DNA from: an uncultured Alphaproteobacteria bacterium
Lineage (GTDB): Bacteria > Pseudomonadota > Alphaproteobacteria > Caulobacterales > Aquidulcibacteraceae
Direction of reading: 5' to 3'
DNA: 44,103 bases
NCBI GenBank assembly: GCA_902826035.1
Contig: CADEDG010000003.1
Location: forward strand, 1 to 44,103
Under the pieces are notes generated by a model. That model made no database searches. It was not told the DNA's origin and was given only the letters and a program-made list of their open reading frames with translations. Shown piece after piece: positions 1 to 8,148 of this stretch; the first letter of the stretch is position 1, and the number at the start of each line of letters is the position of its first letter. The translations under genes were made by a program, and so were the position numbers.

Positions 1-1
1 C

Positions 2-277
2 GGCTATTACGGCGTCGGCATCGCCGGCTTGGTGAGCGAAGCCGCCAACATCACCGAGCCGCTCATGCTGCACATCGCCGGCAATGACGCGTTTGTACAA
101 CAACCCGACCAGGATGCCATGCACGCAGGCCTCGGCGACAATTGCAGTGTCACGCTGCATACCTATGCGGAGCAGGATCACGCCTTCACGCGCGAAGGCG
201 GCAAACATTACGACGCCGACGCGGCGAGATTGGCCGACGGCCGCACGATTGCATTTTTTCAGGAGCACCTCTCGTGA
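2..277 (+). CDS. Dienelactone hydrolase family protein, C-terminal fragment
   Basis: The window opens inside this gene; 91 codons are visible in frame from base 2 to the TGA at 275-277. The remaining sequence fits the end of an alpha/beta-hydrolase of the dienelactone hydrolase type: a strand and turn with the acidic residue (HIAGNDAFV), then a YAEQDHAF segment whose His is the expected catalytic base, followed by the usual KHYDADAA tail. Family members hydrolyse dienelactones or related esters in the cytoplasm; the true substrate cannot be told. The stop overlaps the GTG of the next gene (GTGA), so the two are probably translated together. The nucleophile lies outside the window. Confidence 0.8.
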   Translation, partial: GYYGVGIAGLVSEAANITEPLMLHIAGNDAFVQQPDQDAMHAGLGDNCSVTLHTYAEQDHAFTREGGKHYDADAARLADGRTIAFFQEHLS

Positions 278-1212
278 AGTTTCCGATCCTCGCCGCATCC
301 TTACTTGCGCTGATCGCGTGCACGCCGCCGACGCCGCCAGCTTCCTCCGCAGCGAACTCTAGTTCCCTGGCGCCGACCGATGTCGGCGCGTTCTTCGATT
401 GCTTGCGCGAGAACGGACACACCATCGTCGCCGCGCATCGCGGCGGACCCGCGGTTGGTTACGCCGAGAACGCAATCGAGACGTTCGAACATACGCTCAG
501 CCTGAGCCAGGCCCTGTTGGAGATCGATATCGCACGCACGAAAGACGATGTGCTGGTGCTGATGCACGACGACGATCTGGACCGCACCACAAACGGAACC
601 GGTCCCGTCGATCAGTTGACGCTGGCGCAGCTGCAGGATTTGCATCTTGAAGACGAAACCGGCGCGGCGCTGGCCGCGCGTCCGCCAACACTGCGCGAAG
701 CGCTAGATTGGGCGGCAGGCAAGACCATCCTCGAACTCGATGTGAAGCGCGGCGTTTCCTACGAGGATGTCATCGCCGAGGTGCGGGCGGCTCACGCGGA
801 AGAGCGCGTGATTTTCATCACCTATAGCGTCGCGGCCGCGATCCGCGTGCATCGCCTCGCGCCAGAGCTGATGATCTCGACCAGCATCGAGAGCGAGGCC
901 GACCTCGATGAACTGGAAGGCGCGCACGTGGACGTCACGCGAATTCTGGCCTGGACTGGCATCGAGGAACCGAACAGCGCGTTGAATGTGGCGCTGGCAC
1001 GGCGCGGCGTGGAGGCGATGTTCGGAACTTTGGGCGGCCGCGATTCATGGGACAATCGCTTCGCGCGTGAAGGTCGCGAGCAATATGCGGCGTTTGCCGA
1101 AACCGGCCTGCAACTGATCTCAACCGATCGCGTCGTGGCGGCCGTGCGCGACTTGGATGCGGCCGATGGCGTCGATGGAATTGGAGCGATGCAATGCGTC
1201 AGCGTGCGTTGA
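274..1212 (+). CDS. Glycerophosphodiester phosphodiesterase family lipoprotein
   Basis: GDPD-family phosphodiesterase, 312 residues, expected to hydrolyse glycerophosphodiesters to glycerol 3-phosphate and an alcohol. I start it at the GTG overlapping the previous stop because this gives a clean lipoprotein signal (KFPILAASLLALIAC, Cys at about residue 16); an upstream ATG at 142 in the same frame would bury that signal. Catalytic landmarks are present: HRGGP near residue 51, LEIDIARTKDD followed by HDDDLDRTTNGTG, and LELDVKR. The end (ISTDRV) matches the barrel closure of the family. As a lipoprotein it should act in the periplasm or at the outer membrane. It is followed by an inverted repeat rather than a coupled gene. 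Confidence 0.88.
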   Translation: MKFPILAASLLALIACTPPTPPASSAANSSSLAPTDVGAFFDCLRENGHTIVAAHRGGPAVGYAENAIETFEHTLSLSQALLEIDIARTKDDVLVLMHDDDLDRTTNGTGPVDQLTLAQLQDLHLEDETGAALAARPPTLREALDWAAGKTILELDVKRGVSYEDVIAEVRAAHAEERVIFITYSVAAAIRVHRLAPELMISTSIESEADLDELEGAHVDVTRILAWTGIEEPNSALNVALARRGVEAMFGTLGGRDSWDNRFAREGREQYAAFAETGLQLISTDRVVAAVRDLDAADGVDGIGAMQCVSVR

Positions 1213-1240
1213 GTAGGACGCGGCCCGTGGATCGTAGGGC

Positions 1241-1308
1241 CTTCGACAGGCTCAGGCTGACGCAGTTTCTGCAATGCAAAGGGAGGCGTCACGCTGAGCC
1301 TGTCGAAG
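1241..1308. repeat. REP-like inverted repeat (intergenic)
   Basis: CTTCGACAGGCTCAG at 1241-1255 recurs as its exact reverse complement at 1294-1308, with a 38-bp spacer. The 15-bp arms can form a strong hairpin. It lies between two same-strand genes and has no T-run after the right arm, so it looks more like a REP/MITE-type mobile palindrome than an intrinsic terminator, though it could stabilise the upstream mRNA end. Confidence 0.7.
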
Positions 1309-1338
1309 CGCGGCGCCGCTAAGAACGGAGACGCCGCC

Positions 1339-2307
1339 ATGAGGGCCATACGTATCGCGCAGCACGGCGGGCCGGAGGTGATGGCGCTGACTGACATCGC
1401 CGAGCCGACGCCAGGTCCGCATGAAATCCGCGTGCGGCACCGCACAATCGGCGTGAACTTCATCGACACCTACCATCGCTCGGGTTTGTACAAACTCCCG
1501 CTACCAAGCGGGCTAGGATTAGAAGCGGCGGGGATAGTCGATGCAATCGGCGAGGGCGTGACGCGGTTTGAGGCGGGCGATCGCGTCGCCTATTGTTCGG
1601 GCCCCGTCGGTGCCTATTCCGAGGCGCATGTCGTTGCTGGGACAAAGGCGGTGAAGCTGCCGAGCGCCGTCGATTTCGACATCGCGGCCGCTTCGTTGCT
1701 CAAGGGCATGACCGCTCGTTATCTCTTACGAAAGACGTTTCGCGTGGAACCAGGTCATTGGGTGCTGATCCACGCGGCCGCCGGCGGCGTGGGGCAGGTT
1801 CTTGTACAATGGGCGAAGCGCCTTGGCGCCAATGTGATCGCGACAGCTGGCAGCGCCGCGAAAGCGGCGACCGCGTGTGGGCTCGGCGCGGATCATGCGC
1901 TCGTGCTCGACGGCGGCGATTTCTCGCCACGCGTGCGCGAGATCGTGAAGGAGGGCGTCCATGCCGTCTATGACGGCGTCGGCAGGGACACCTGGGGCGG
2001 CTCGCTTGATAGCTTGCGACCGCTTGGAATGATGGTGAGCTATGGCAATGCGTCAGGCCCGCCGCCGGAGATTTCTCCGCTTTTGCTTTCGCAAAAGGGC
2101 TCTCTCTTCCTCACCCGCCCGACGCTTTTCCACTACACGGCCACAGCTGAGCTGCTGGACGAGACGGCCGCGGACCTGTTCAGCGCACTCGCGAGCGGCG
2201 CCGTGAAAATCGCGCCGCCCACACGCTACGCGCTCGCCGACGCTGCGCAGGCGCACCGCGATTTGGAGGCGCGCAAAACGACGGGAAGCTTGGTGCTGAC
2301 GCCTTAG
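1339..2307 (+). CDS. qor: NADPH:quinone oxidoreductase (zinc-independent MDR family)
   Basis: A 322-residue medium-chain dehydrogenase/reductase of the quinone oxidoreductase (zeta-crystallin-like) group, length typical. The N-terminal GroES-like domain contains NFIDTYHRSGLY and the GLEAAGIVDAIGEGV segment; the Rossmann domain carries HAAAGGVGQVLVQWAK for NADPH binding. The structural-zinc cysteines of alcohol dehydrogenases are absent, as usual for this subgroup. It reduces quinones or enones by single-electron or hydride transfer in the cytoplasm. It ends 13 bp before the convergent rho stop. ATG start; the region before it holds the inverted repeat, so it has its own promoter or reads through. 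Confidence 0.88.
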   Translation: MRAIRIAQHGGPEVMALTDIAEPTPGPHEIRVRHRTIGVNFIDTYHRSGLYKLPLPSGLGLEAAGIVDAIGEGVTRFEAGDRVAYCSGPVGAYSEAHVVAGTKAVKLPSAVDFDIAAASLLKGMTARYLLRKTFRVEPGHWVLIHAAAGGVGQVLVQWAKRLGANVIATAGSAAKAATACGLGADHALVLDGGDFSPRVREIVKEGVHAVYDGVGRDTWGGSLDSLRPLGMMVSYGNASGPPPEISPLLLSQKGSLFLTRPTLFHYTATAELLDETAADLFSALASGAVKIAPPTRYALADAAQAHRDLEARKTTGSLVLTP

Positions 2308-2320
2308 GAGGTGCTTCCGC

Positions 2321-3613
<1,293 letters not shown>

Positions 3614-3798
3614 ATCATTCTCGGGGAGATAGTTTTTGGGGGATGACCCGCGCGCGAACAGGCGAGGGCTGGGACGGGTAGGAAAGGGAGGGCCAGCGGT
3701 TGAGGAAGTTTCGGCGCCGCTGTCGCGTGCGCGCCGTGTCTAGGACTCAGCGCACCCGACAGGGAACACCATAACCGGCAGGCCGCGTCAAGACGCCA

Positions 3799-4293
3799 TC
3801 ACTCAGGCAGTCGAAGGCCCCGGGATGGTTCGAGCGTAGCCAGCAGCACGACAGCGATGGCGATCAGGAACGGAATTTCGCTCATCAAGCGCCAAAAGCG
3901 CTCTGAGCGTCTGCGGACGCCCTTAGCGATGGTGCGACCCTCGTAAGATAGGTAGCCATGATAGCCAGACAACCCCAGCACGAGCAGAAGCTTCGCCCAG
4001 AACCAGTGCGGGACCCCGCCTAGGACCTCGCCCAGCGGCCGCTCCCAGTCTCCTGTGATGTAGGTCGCAAACAGAAAGACGCCAAACGCCCAAGCCAGGA
4101 CGAGGCTCGGTGCGAGGATTATCATCCGCAAGCTACGGGCGGACTTGAGCATGGCTTGCTCCAATTCACCGCCGGGCGTGGAGCTTGTCGCATACGCATA
4201 GAAGCGCGGAAGCATGAGCAAGCCCGCGACCCACGCGATCACGGCGATGATGTGAAGCCCCCGCGCCAGGTCATAGCCGACTACATGTTCCAT
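3799..4293 (-). CDS. hemJ: Protoporphyrinogen oxidase HemJ
   Basis: Integral membrane protein of the HemJ (UPF0093) family that oxidises protoporphyrinogen IX to protoporphyrin IX. Four hydrophobic segments are visible. The N-terminal His in RGLHIIAVIAWVAGLLMLPRF matches the conserved family histidine, and a conserved basic residue lies in HWFWAKLLLV. I start at ATG 4293, which overlaps the ferrochelatase stop as TGATG and gives 164 residues; a TTG at 4317 would add eight residues but lacks family support. It works directly before ferrochelatase in the haem pathway, and the coupling fits that. The last gene of the hemE-hemH-hemJ overlap chain. Confidence 0.92.
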   Translation of the reverse strand: MEHVVGYDLARGLHIIAVIAWVAGLLMLPRFYAYATSSTPGGELEQAMLKSARSLRMIILAPSLVLAWAFGVFLFATYITGDWERPLGEVLGGVPHWFWAKLLLVLGLSGYHGYLSYEGRTIAKGVRRRSERFWRLMSEIPFLIAIAVVLLATLEPSRGLRLPE

Positions 4294-5384
4294 CAGCGCG
4301 TCACCATTTGAGGGCAAAGCCCGAACTTGTGTGGGCAGAAGCGCTCCCCAGCGTCGGAAATCATCTTACCAGGTTGGCCAAGAGCCCGCTCCACCAGATC
4401 CGCAAGCGCGTCAATGAAGCGCGGGGCCGAGCCGAGCGCTGGCGCACGTAAGTAGTATGGAATCTGCAGCTCCCGCGCGAGTTGAGCGTACTCAAGGTCA
4501 AGCTCAACGAGTGTCTCGATGTGATCCGAAACGAACGCGATAGGGGCCACCACAACACCGGTCCCATCGCGCCCAGCGCGGCGGAGCTCCTCTTCGGTGG
4601 AGGGCACGAGCCATTTCAGCGGACCGACGCGGGATTGGTAGCAGGTGGCGGCGTCCCATTCCTGCGGCAATAGCTTACGCACCGCCGCCACGGTTTGCTC
4701 GACCTGCCATTGGTAGGGATCGCCGCGGTCGATGACGCGCTGAGGCAGGCCATGGGCAGAAAACAGCACGCGCGGCCGCTCCGGCGAGCCGCCCTTGCGC
4801 CATACCTCGAGGATCGCGTCCGCGTGCGCCTGCGCCAACGCGCCATTTGCCGCATAGCAACAAATTGTCGATGCCGGCAGCCGCGATGCGCGCGCCCACG
4901 CTTTCAGTGACGATGCGGTGGTGGTCGAAGAAAACTGCGGGTAGAGCGGTAACAGGATCGCATCGGTCGCGCCCCAGGCTTCCGCGTCCCCCGCGATATC
5001 CTTCACAAATGGTCGCCAATATCGCATCGCGGTAAAGCACCGGAACGAAATATTGGATACCCGAGCCGCGATAACAGTTTCGAGCGCGGCGGCTTGCTTG
5101 CGTGTCTCCTCAAGGATTGGCGAACGCCCGCCCATGAGCGCGTAATTTGCTTTCGCCGATTTCTCGCGCGAACGAGAGATGAGTTGTGCGATCAGAAACC
5201 GCAGCGGCTGCGGCGCTCCGATGATCGCCTTATCGTTGAAGAGATTGAACAGAAAAGGGCGCACTGCCCGGAGTGAATCCGGCCCGCCCAGATTGAACAA
5301 AATAATCGCGACGCGCCGCGAAGTCATAATGCGCAGATTGCGTCGCTGCGCTGGTGAATCTTCCTCGATCGGCAGCGCGCTCAT
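4293..5384 (-). CDS. hemH: Ferrochelatase
   Basis: Inserts Fe2+ into protoporphyrin IX, the last step of haem synthesis. 363 residues; the FNLGGPDS entry motif lies near residue 30, the metal-binding/catalytic His in FSAHGLPQ is about residue 211, and the acidic pair of DHIETLVELD is about 290-294. ATG 5384 overlaps the hemE stop as ATGA; an internal Met (TSRRVAIIL, residue 20) is a possible alternative start. A Cys pair (ICCY, 175-176) and two cysteines near the C-terminus (FCPHKFGLCPQ, 350 and 357) are plausible ligands of a [2Fe-2S] cluster, which is known for the Caulobacter enzyme; here that is inference. Confidence 0.95.
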   Translation of the reverse strand: MSALPIEEDSPAQRRNLRIMTSRRVAIILFNLGGPDSLRAVRPFLFNLFNDKAIIGAPQPLRFLIAQLISRSREKSAKANYALMGGRSPILEETRKQAAALETVIAARVSNISFRCFTAMRYWRPFVKDIAGDAEAWGATDAILLPLYPQFSSTTTASSLKAWARASRLPASTICCYAANGALAQAHADAILEVWRKGGSPERPRVLFSAHGLPQRVIDRGDPYQWQVEQTVAAVRKLLPQEWDAATCYQSRVGPLKWLVPSTEEELRRAGRDGTGVVVAPIAFVSDHIETLVELDLEYAQLARELQIPYYLRAPALGSAPRFIDALADLVERALGQPGKMISDAGERFCPHKFGLCPQMVTR

Positions 5385-6400
5385 GCGCGGCCTTTCACAA
5401 GTTCAACCAGATGGGCCACGTTTTCAGGCGTCGCTTCTGGCGTTATGCCGTGACCAAGATTGAAGATGTGGGGAACGTTATTGAAACGCTCCAATACATC
5501 GCGGACACCACGCTCGAGCGCAGTACCGCCGACTACCAGCAATTGCGGATCGAGATTGCCTTGAACCGGCATACCTGCCGGCGTCAGATCCGTACGCCAA
5601 ACGCTGGTGTCGAGGCCGAGCGCGTTGACGCCGGTACGCCGCGCATATTCTGAGATCGCCAGCCCCGCGCCGCGTGGAAAGCCTATGATCGGCGCTCCGA
5701 CGCCAAGTTCGCGCACTCTCCGAACTAACATTTCTGTGGGCCCTATGATGAGTCGTTCGAACATCGGAAAGGGTAGGCCCTCGGCCCAACTTTCGAATAT
5801 TTGCACGCAATCAGCGCCCGCCTTGACTTGTTGCGCCAAGTGACGGGCGCTCATCTCGACAAGCGCCTTAAGCAGACTATCAACATCGGCGGGTTGCTCA
5901 TAAGCGGCGCGGCGGGCGCGATCCTTTTCGCCACCCTGTCCCTGCAGCATGTAGGTCGCGACCGTCCAAGGGCCGCCACAGAATCCAATCAACGGCGTGT
6001 TTTGATCTAGGCTTCCCTTGATGCGCTCGACCGCTTCGTAAACAGGCGCGAGGCGTTGCAGCGCATGCTCAGGATCGTCGAAGCGCCAATTTGATTCGCC
6101 GATCAGCGGCTCCAGCCGCGGCCCTTCGCCCTCGACGAACCAGACTTTCCTTCCAAGTGCATCTGGCACAACCAGGATATCTGAGAACAGTATGGCGGCA
6201 TCGAGCGGAAACCGCCGCAACGGTTGCAATACCGCCTCCGTGGCGAGGGCCGGGGAATAGCAAAAATCCAGAAAATTCTTCGCCCGAGTCCTGAGTTCTC
6301 GATATTCCGGCAAATAGCGCCCCGCCTGGCGCATGATCCACACCGGAGGCAGGTCCACCCTTTCTCCGTTCAGAACCCTAATGAGGTCAGGAACCGTCAC
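5381..6400 (-). CDS. hemE: Uroporphyrinogen decarboxylase
   Basis: Decarboxylates the four acetate side chains of uroporphyrinogen III to coproporphyrinogen III. 339 residues, normal length. The family signature PPVWIMRQAGRYLPEYR is at residues 18-34 and the second signature GFCGGPWTVATYMLQG near the middle; FSDILVVPDALG carries the conserved Asp. The start is GTG at 6400, preceded by AGGAA about six bases upstream. It is the first gene of an overlapping hemE-hemH-hemJ unit and faces away from the putative replication origin. A tandem TAGAATCT repeat containing two GANTC sites lies 18-33 bp upstream of its start codon, in its promoter region. Confidence 0.96.
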   Translation of the reverse strand: MTVPDLIRVLNGERVDLPPVWIMRQAGRYLPEYRELRTRAKNFLDFCYSPALATEAVLQPLRRFPLDAAILFSDILVVPDALGRKVWFVEGEGPRLEPLIGESNWRFDDPEHALQRLAPVYEAVERIKGSLDQNTPLIGFCGGPWTVATYMLQGQGGEKDRARRAAYEQPADVDSLLKALVEMSARHLAQQVKAGADCVQIFESWAEGLPFPMFERLIIGPTEMLVRRVRELGVGAPIIGFPRGAGLAISEYARRTGVNALGLDTSVWRTDLTPAGMPVQGNLDPQLLVVGGTALERGVRDVLERFNNVPHIFNLGHGITPEATPENVAHLVELVKGRA

Positions 6401-6417
6401 GCTCTTCCTACAAAATC

Positions 6418-6433
6418 TAGAATCTTAGAATCT
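6418..6433. repeat. Tandem TAGAATCT repeat with two GANTC sites
   Basis: Two abutting copies of TAGAATCT, with a third AATCT just before (6414-6418). Each copy contains GAATC, a CcrM-type methylation site. The repeat lies 18-33 bp upstream of the hemE GTG, where a -10 region would sit, so methylation state could influence hemE transcription; that is inference. Confidence 0.6.
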
Positions 6434-6554
6434 GGTTTAGATGGAAGTCGTTGTTGTAGGGAAATAGAAAACGGGAAAGACTATTTTCTCACAAGAAATC
6501 CACAGCGTTGTTACGCTCCGCACTGTCGGCAAAAACCAATATGGTTAACTGGTT

Positions 6555-6566
6555 AAGACCGGTCTT
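6555..6566. promoter_or_regulatory. Perfect 12-bp palindrome in the origin region
   Basis: AAGACCGGTCTT is its own reverse complement. It directly follows two GGTTAA direct repeats (6543-6548 and 6551-6556) spaced eight bases apart. The TTAA elements are separated by four bases, not the seven of a classic CtrA box, so the binding protein is unknown. Confidence 0.4.
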
Positions 6567-6594
6567 GGAGTAAGTCGATTCCCGCAATTCCAGG

Positions 6595-6612
6595 TTTTCC
6601 ACCGGTGGAGAA
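6595..6612. promoter_or_regulatory. Head-to-head DnaA-box-like pair
   Basis: TTTTCCACC at 6595-6603 is followed directly by GGTGGAGAA at 6604-6612. Each matches the DnaA box (TTATCCACA or its complement) at seven of nine positions, and together they form an 18-bp palindrome with one mismatched pair. A candidate DnaA-binding element inside the putative origin. Confidence 0.45.
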
Positions 6613-6733
6613 TCAGCGGGGGAATCGCCAACCAAGCGAAACAAAACACACGCTGTTGGGGATTCGTTCTGTTGCGGCTACGTTACCCAACAACTTGCCC
6701 ACAGGCGCGTCGCGGCCGATAGTGGCGTGGACA

Positions 6734-7561
6734 ATGCGTGAACGGCTCGCCACCTATTTCAATGTGCACTTAGTGTCGGACTCGACTGGCGAGACGCTGG
6801 CCGGGGTCATGCGCGCAACCTGTGCTCAATTCGATAATGTATTACCGGTTGAGCATTCGTATTTTCTCGTGCGCTCGGCGAGGCAGTTGGAGCGGGTGAT
6901 GCGTGAAATCGAGGATGCCCCCGGCGTGGTGATGTTCACGCTCTCCAACCTCGAGCACCGTGGCATGCTGGAGGAGCATTGTCGTAAACTCCAGATGCCG
7001 TGTGTCGCGGTGCTCGATCCGGTTCTCGACGTTACATCGCGCTATTTGGGCCAGGAACTTAACCACCGTGTCGGAGCCTCGCGCAAGCTCAACGCCGAGT
7101 ACTTCAAGCGCATCGATGCGCTCGACTTCGCCATGTATCACGACGACGGTCAGCAGGTGATCGAGCTTGCGGACGCCGACGTGATCTTGGTTGGCGTCAG
7201 TCGGACTTCTAAAACGCCGACCAGCGTGTACCTTGCGCATCGTGGCGTGAAAGCTGCAAACGTGCCGATCGTCCCTGGCGCGCCATTGCCGCCGGAATTG
7301 TTCGCCGAAGATCGCCCGCTTGTGGTTGGGCTGCTGATTTCAGCCGATCGGCTCATCCATATCCGTCGCAATCGCCTGATGGCGATGAAGGAAACGCGGT
7401 CCGGCGCCTACACGGAGGAGGACGCGGTGCGTCGCGAAGTCATGGAAGCGCAAAAACTTTTTGAGCGAGAAGGGTGGCCAACCATCGATGTCTCGCGTCG
7501 CTCCATCGAGGAAACGGCCGCCGCCGTGCTCAATCTGTTGGCGGAGCATCGCGGCGCGTGA
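6734..7561 (+). CDS. DUF299 pyruvate/PEP dikinase regulatory protein (kinase/pyrophosphorylase)
   Basis: Family of bifunctional ADP-dependent kinase / Pi-dependent pyrophosphorylases that inactivate and reactivate PEP synthase or pyruvate phosphate dikinase by threonine phosphorylation. The N-terminus NVHLVSDSTGETL and the nucleotide-binding loop GVSRTSKTPTS (about residues 154-164) are characteristic. I choose ATG 6734 (275 residues) because conserved sequence begins there; an upstream in-frame ATG at 6605 would add 43 residues with no family resemblance and would run through the origin. Homologous to Caulobacter RP001-like gene beside Cori. Its stop overlaps the maf GTG (GTGA), starting an operon that runs to dnaQ. 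Which dikinase it controls is not visible in the window. Confidence 0.92.
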   Translation: MRERLATYFNVHLVSDSTGETLAGVMRATCAQFDNVLPVEHSYFLVRSARQLERVMREIEDAPGVVMFTLSNLEHRGMLEEHCRKLQMPCVAVLDPVLDVTSRYLGQELNHRVGASRKLNAEYFKRIDALDFAMYHDDGQQVIELADADVILVGVSRTSKTPTSVYLAHRGVKAANVPIVPGAPLPPELFAEDRPLVVGLLISADRLIHIRRNRLMAMKETRSGAYTEEDAVRREVMEAQKLFEREGWPTIDVSRRSIEETAAAVLNLLAEHRGA

Positions 7562-8148
7562 CCATTGTGCTCGCATCCGGAAGCGCAATTCGGCGCAAGA
7601 TGTTGCTGGCTGCGGGGCTCTTGTTCGAGGTCGATCCTGCCGACGTTGACGAAAGCGCTGCAAAGGCAGAGTTCCGCGTGGCCGGTTTGTCGCCGGCGGA
7701 ACAGGCTAAAGCGCTTGCGGAACTGAAGGCGCTTTCGGTGTCGGCGCGCCGCGCCGGGCTGGTGATCGGCGCTGACCAAATGCTAGCGCTCAGCGACGAA
7801 ACACTGGACAAGCCGAGAGACCTCGATGAGGCGCGCCTCCATTTGCAACGCATGCGCGGCAGGACGCACGAATTGTTGTGCGCCGCAGTAGTCGCCAAGG
7901 ATGGCGACGTCGTCTGGCGGTGTTTGCAAACGCCGAAGCTGAAGATGCACGATTTCTCGGACGCCTTCATAGATTCCTATATCGCACGCGCCGGCGACGC
8001 CGTCCTCGCCTCCGTGGGCGCCTACCAATTGGAGGGGCTGGGCGCGCAATTGTTCGAACGCGTCGAGGGCGATTATTTCTCCGTTCTGGGACTGCCGCTG
8101 CTTCCATTATTAGCGTTTCTTCGCGAGCGGGGAGCGCTCGAGCAATGA
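7558..8148 (+). CDS. maf: Maf-family nucleoside triphosphate pyrophosphatase
   Basis: A 196-residue Maf/Ham1-fold protein, expected to hydrolyse non-canonical or modified nucleoside triphosphates to monophosphates. The N-terminus LASGSAIRRKMLLAAGL is the Maf loop (usually SxSxRR; here the Pro-Arg positions are altered to AIR), followed by EVDPADVDE, the catalytic-Asp segment GADQMLAL and LDKPRDLDEARLHLQRMRGRTHEL. The GTG start overlaps the DUF299 stop, and its own stop overlaps the aroE ATG. Position between DUF299 and aroE is conserved in Caulobacterales. Substrate preference (dTTP/UTP versus m7GTP) is not assigned. Confidence 0.9.
   Translation: MTIVLASGSAIRRKMLLAAGLLFEVDPADVDESAAKAEFRVAGLSPAEQAKALAELKALSVSARRAGLVIGADQMLALSDETLDKPRDLDEARLHLQRMRGRTHELLCAAVVAKDGDVVWRCLQTPKLKMHDFSDAFIDSYIARAGDAVLASVGAYQLEGLGAQLFERVEGDYFSVLGLPLLPLLAFLRERGALEQ

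Larger units (their letters stand above)
6401..6733. other. oriC: Putative chromosomal replication origin (oriC, Cori-type)
   Basis: Non-coding gap between divergent hemE and the DUF299 gene, the same gene pair that brackets Cori in Caulobacter crescentus. The hemE-proximal half (6405-6500) and 6531-6556 are markedly A+T-rich compared with the surroundings. GANTC occurs six times (starts 6420, 6428, 6577, 6610, 6622, 6661), against about 1.3 expected by chance in random sequence. Seven-of-nine matches to the DnaA box TTATCCACA lie at 6496-6504, 6595-6603 and 6695-6703, and on the other strand at 6604-6612 and 6726-6734. Palindromes: AAGACCGGTCTT (6555-6566) and an inverted repeat TGTTGGG/CCCAACA (6654-6660, 6686-6692). 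No canonical CtrA site (TTAA-N7-TTAA) is visible. No gene is present. Confidence 0.8.

Noticed and set aside
4294..4317. TTG start for hemJ adding eight residues.
   Set aside because: ATG 4293 overlaps the hemH stop in a TGATG and fits the family start; the TTG has no supporting Shine-Dalgarno.
6545..6556. TTAA-N4-TTAA as a CtrA box.
   Set aside because: The canonical spacing is seven bases, so I report it only as a compound motif, not as a CtrA site.
6605..6733. N-terminal extension of the DUF299 protein from ATG 6605.
   Set aside because: The 43 extra residues show no family resemblance and run across GANTC and DnaA-like sites of the putative origin.
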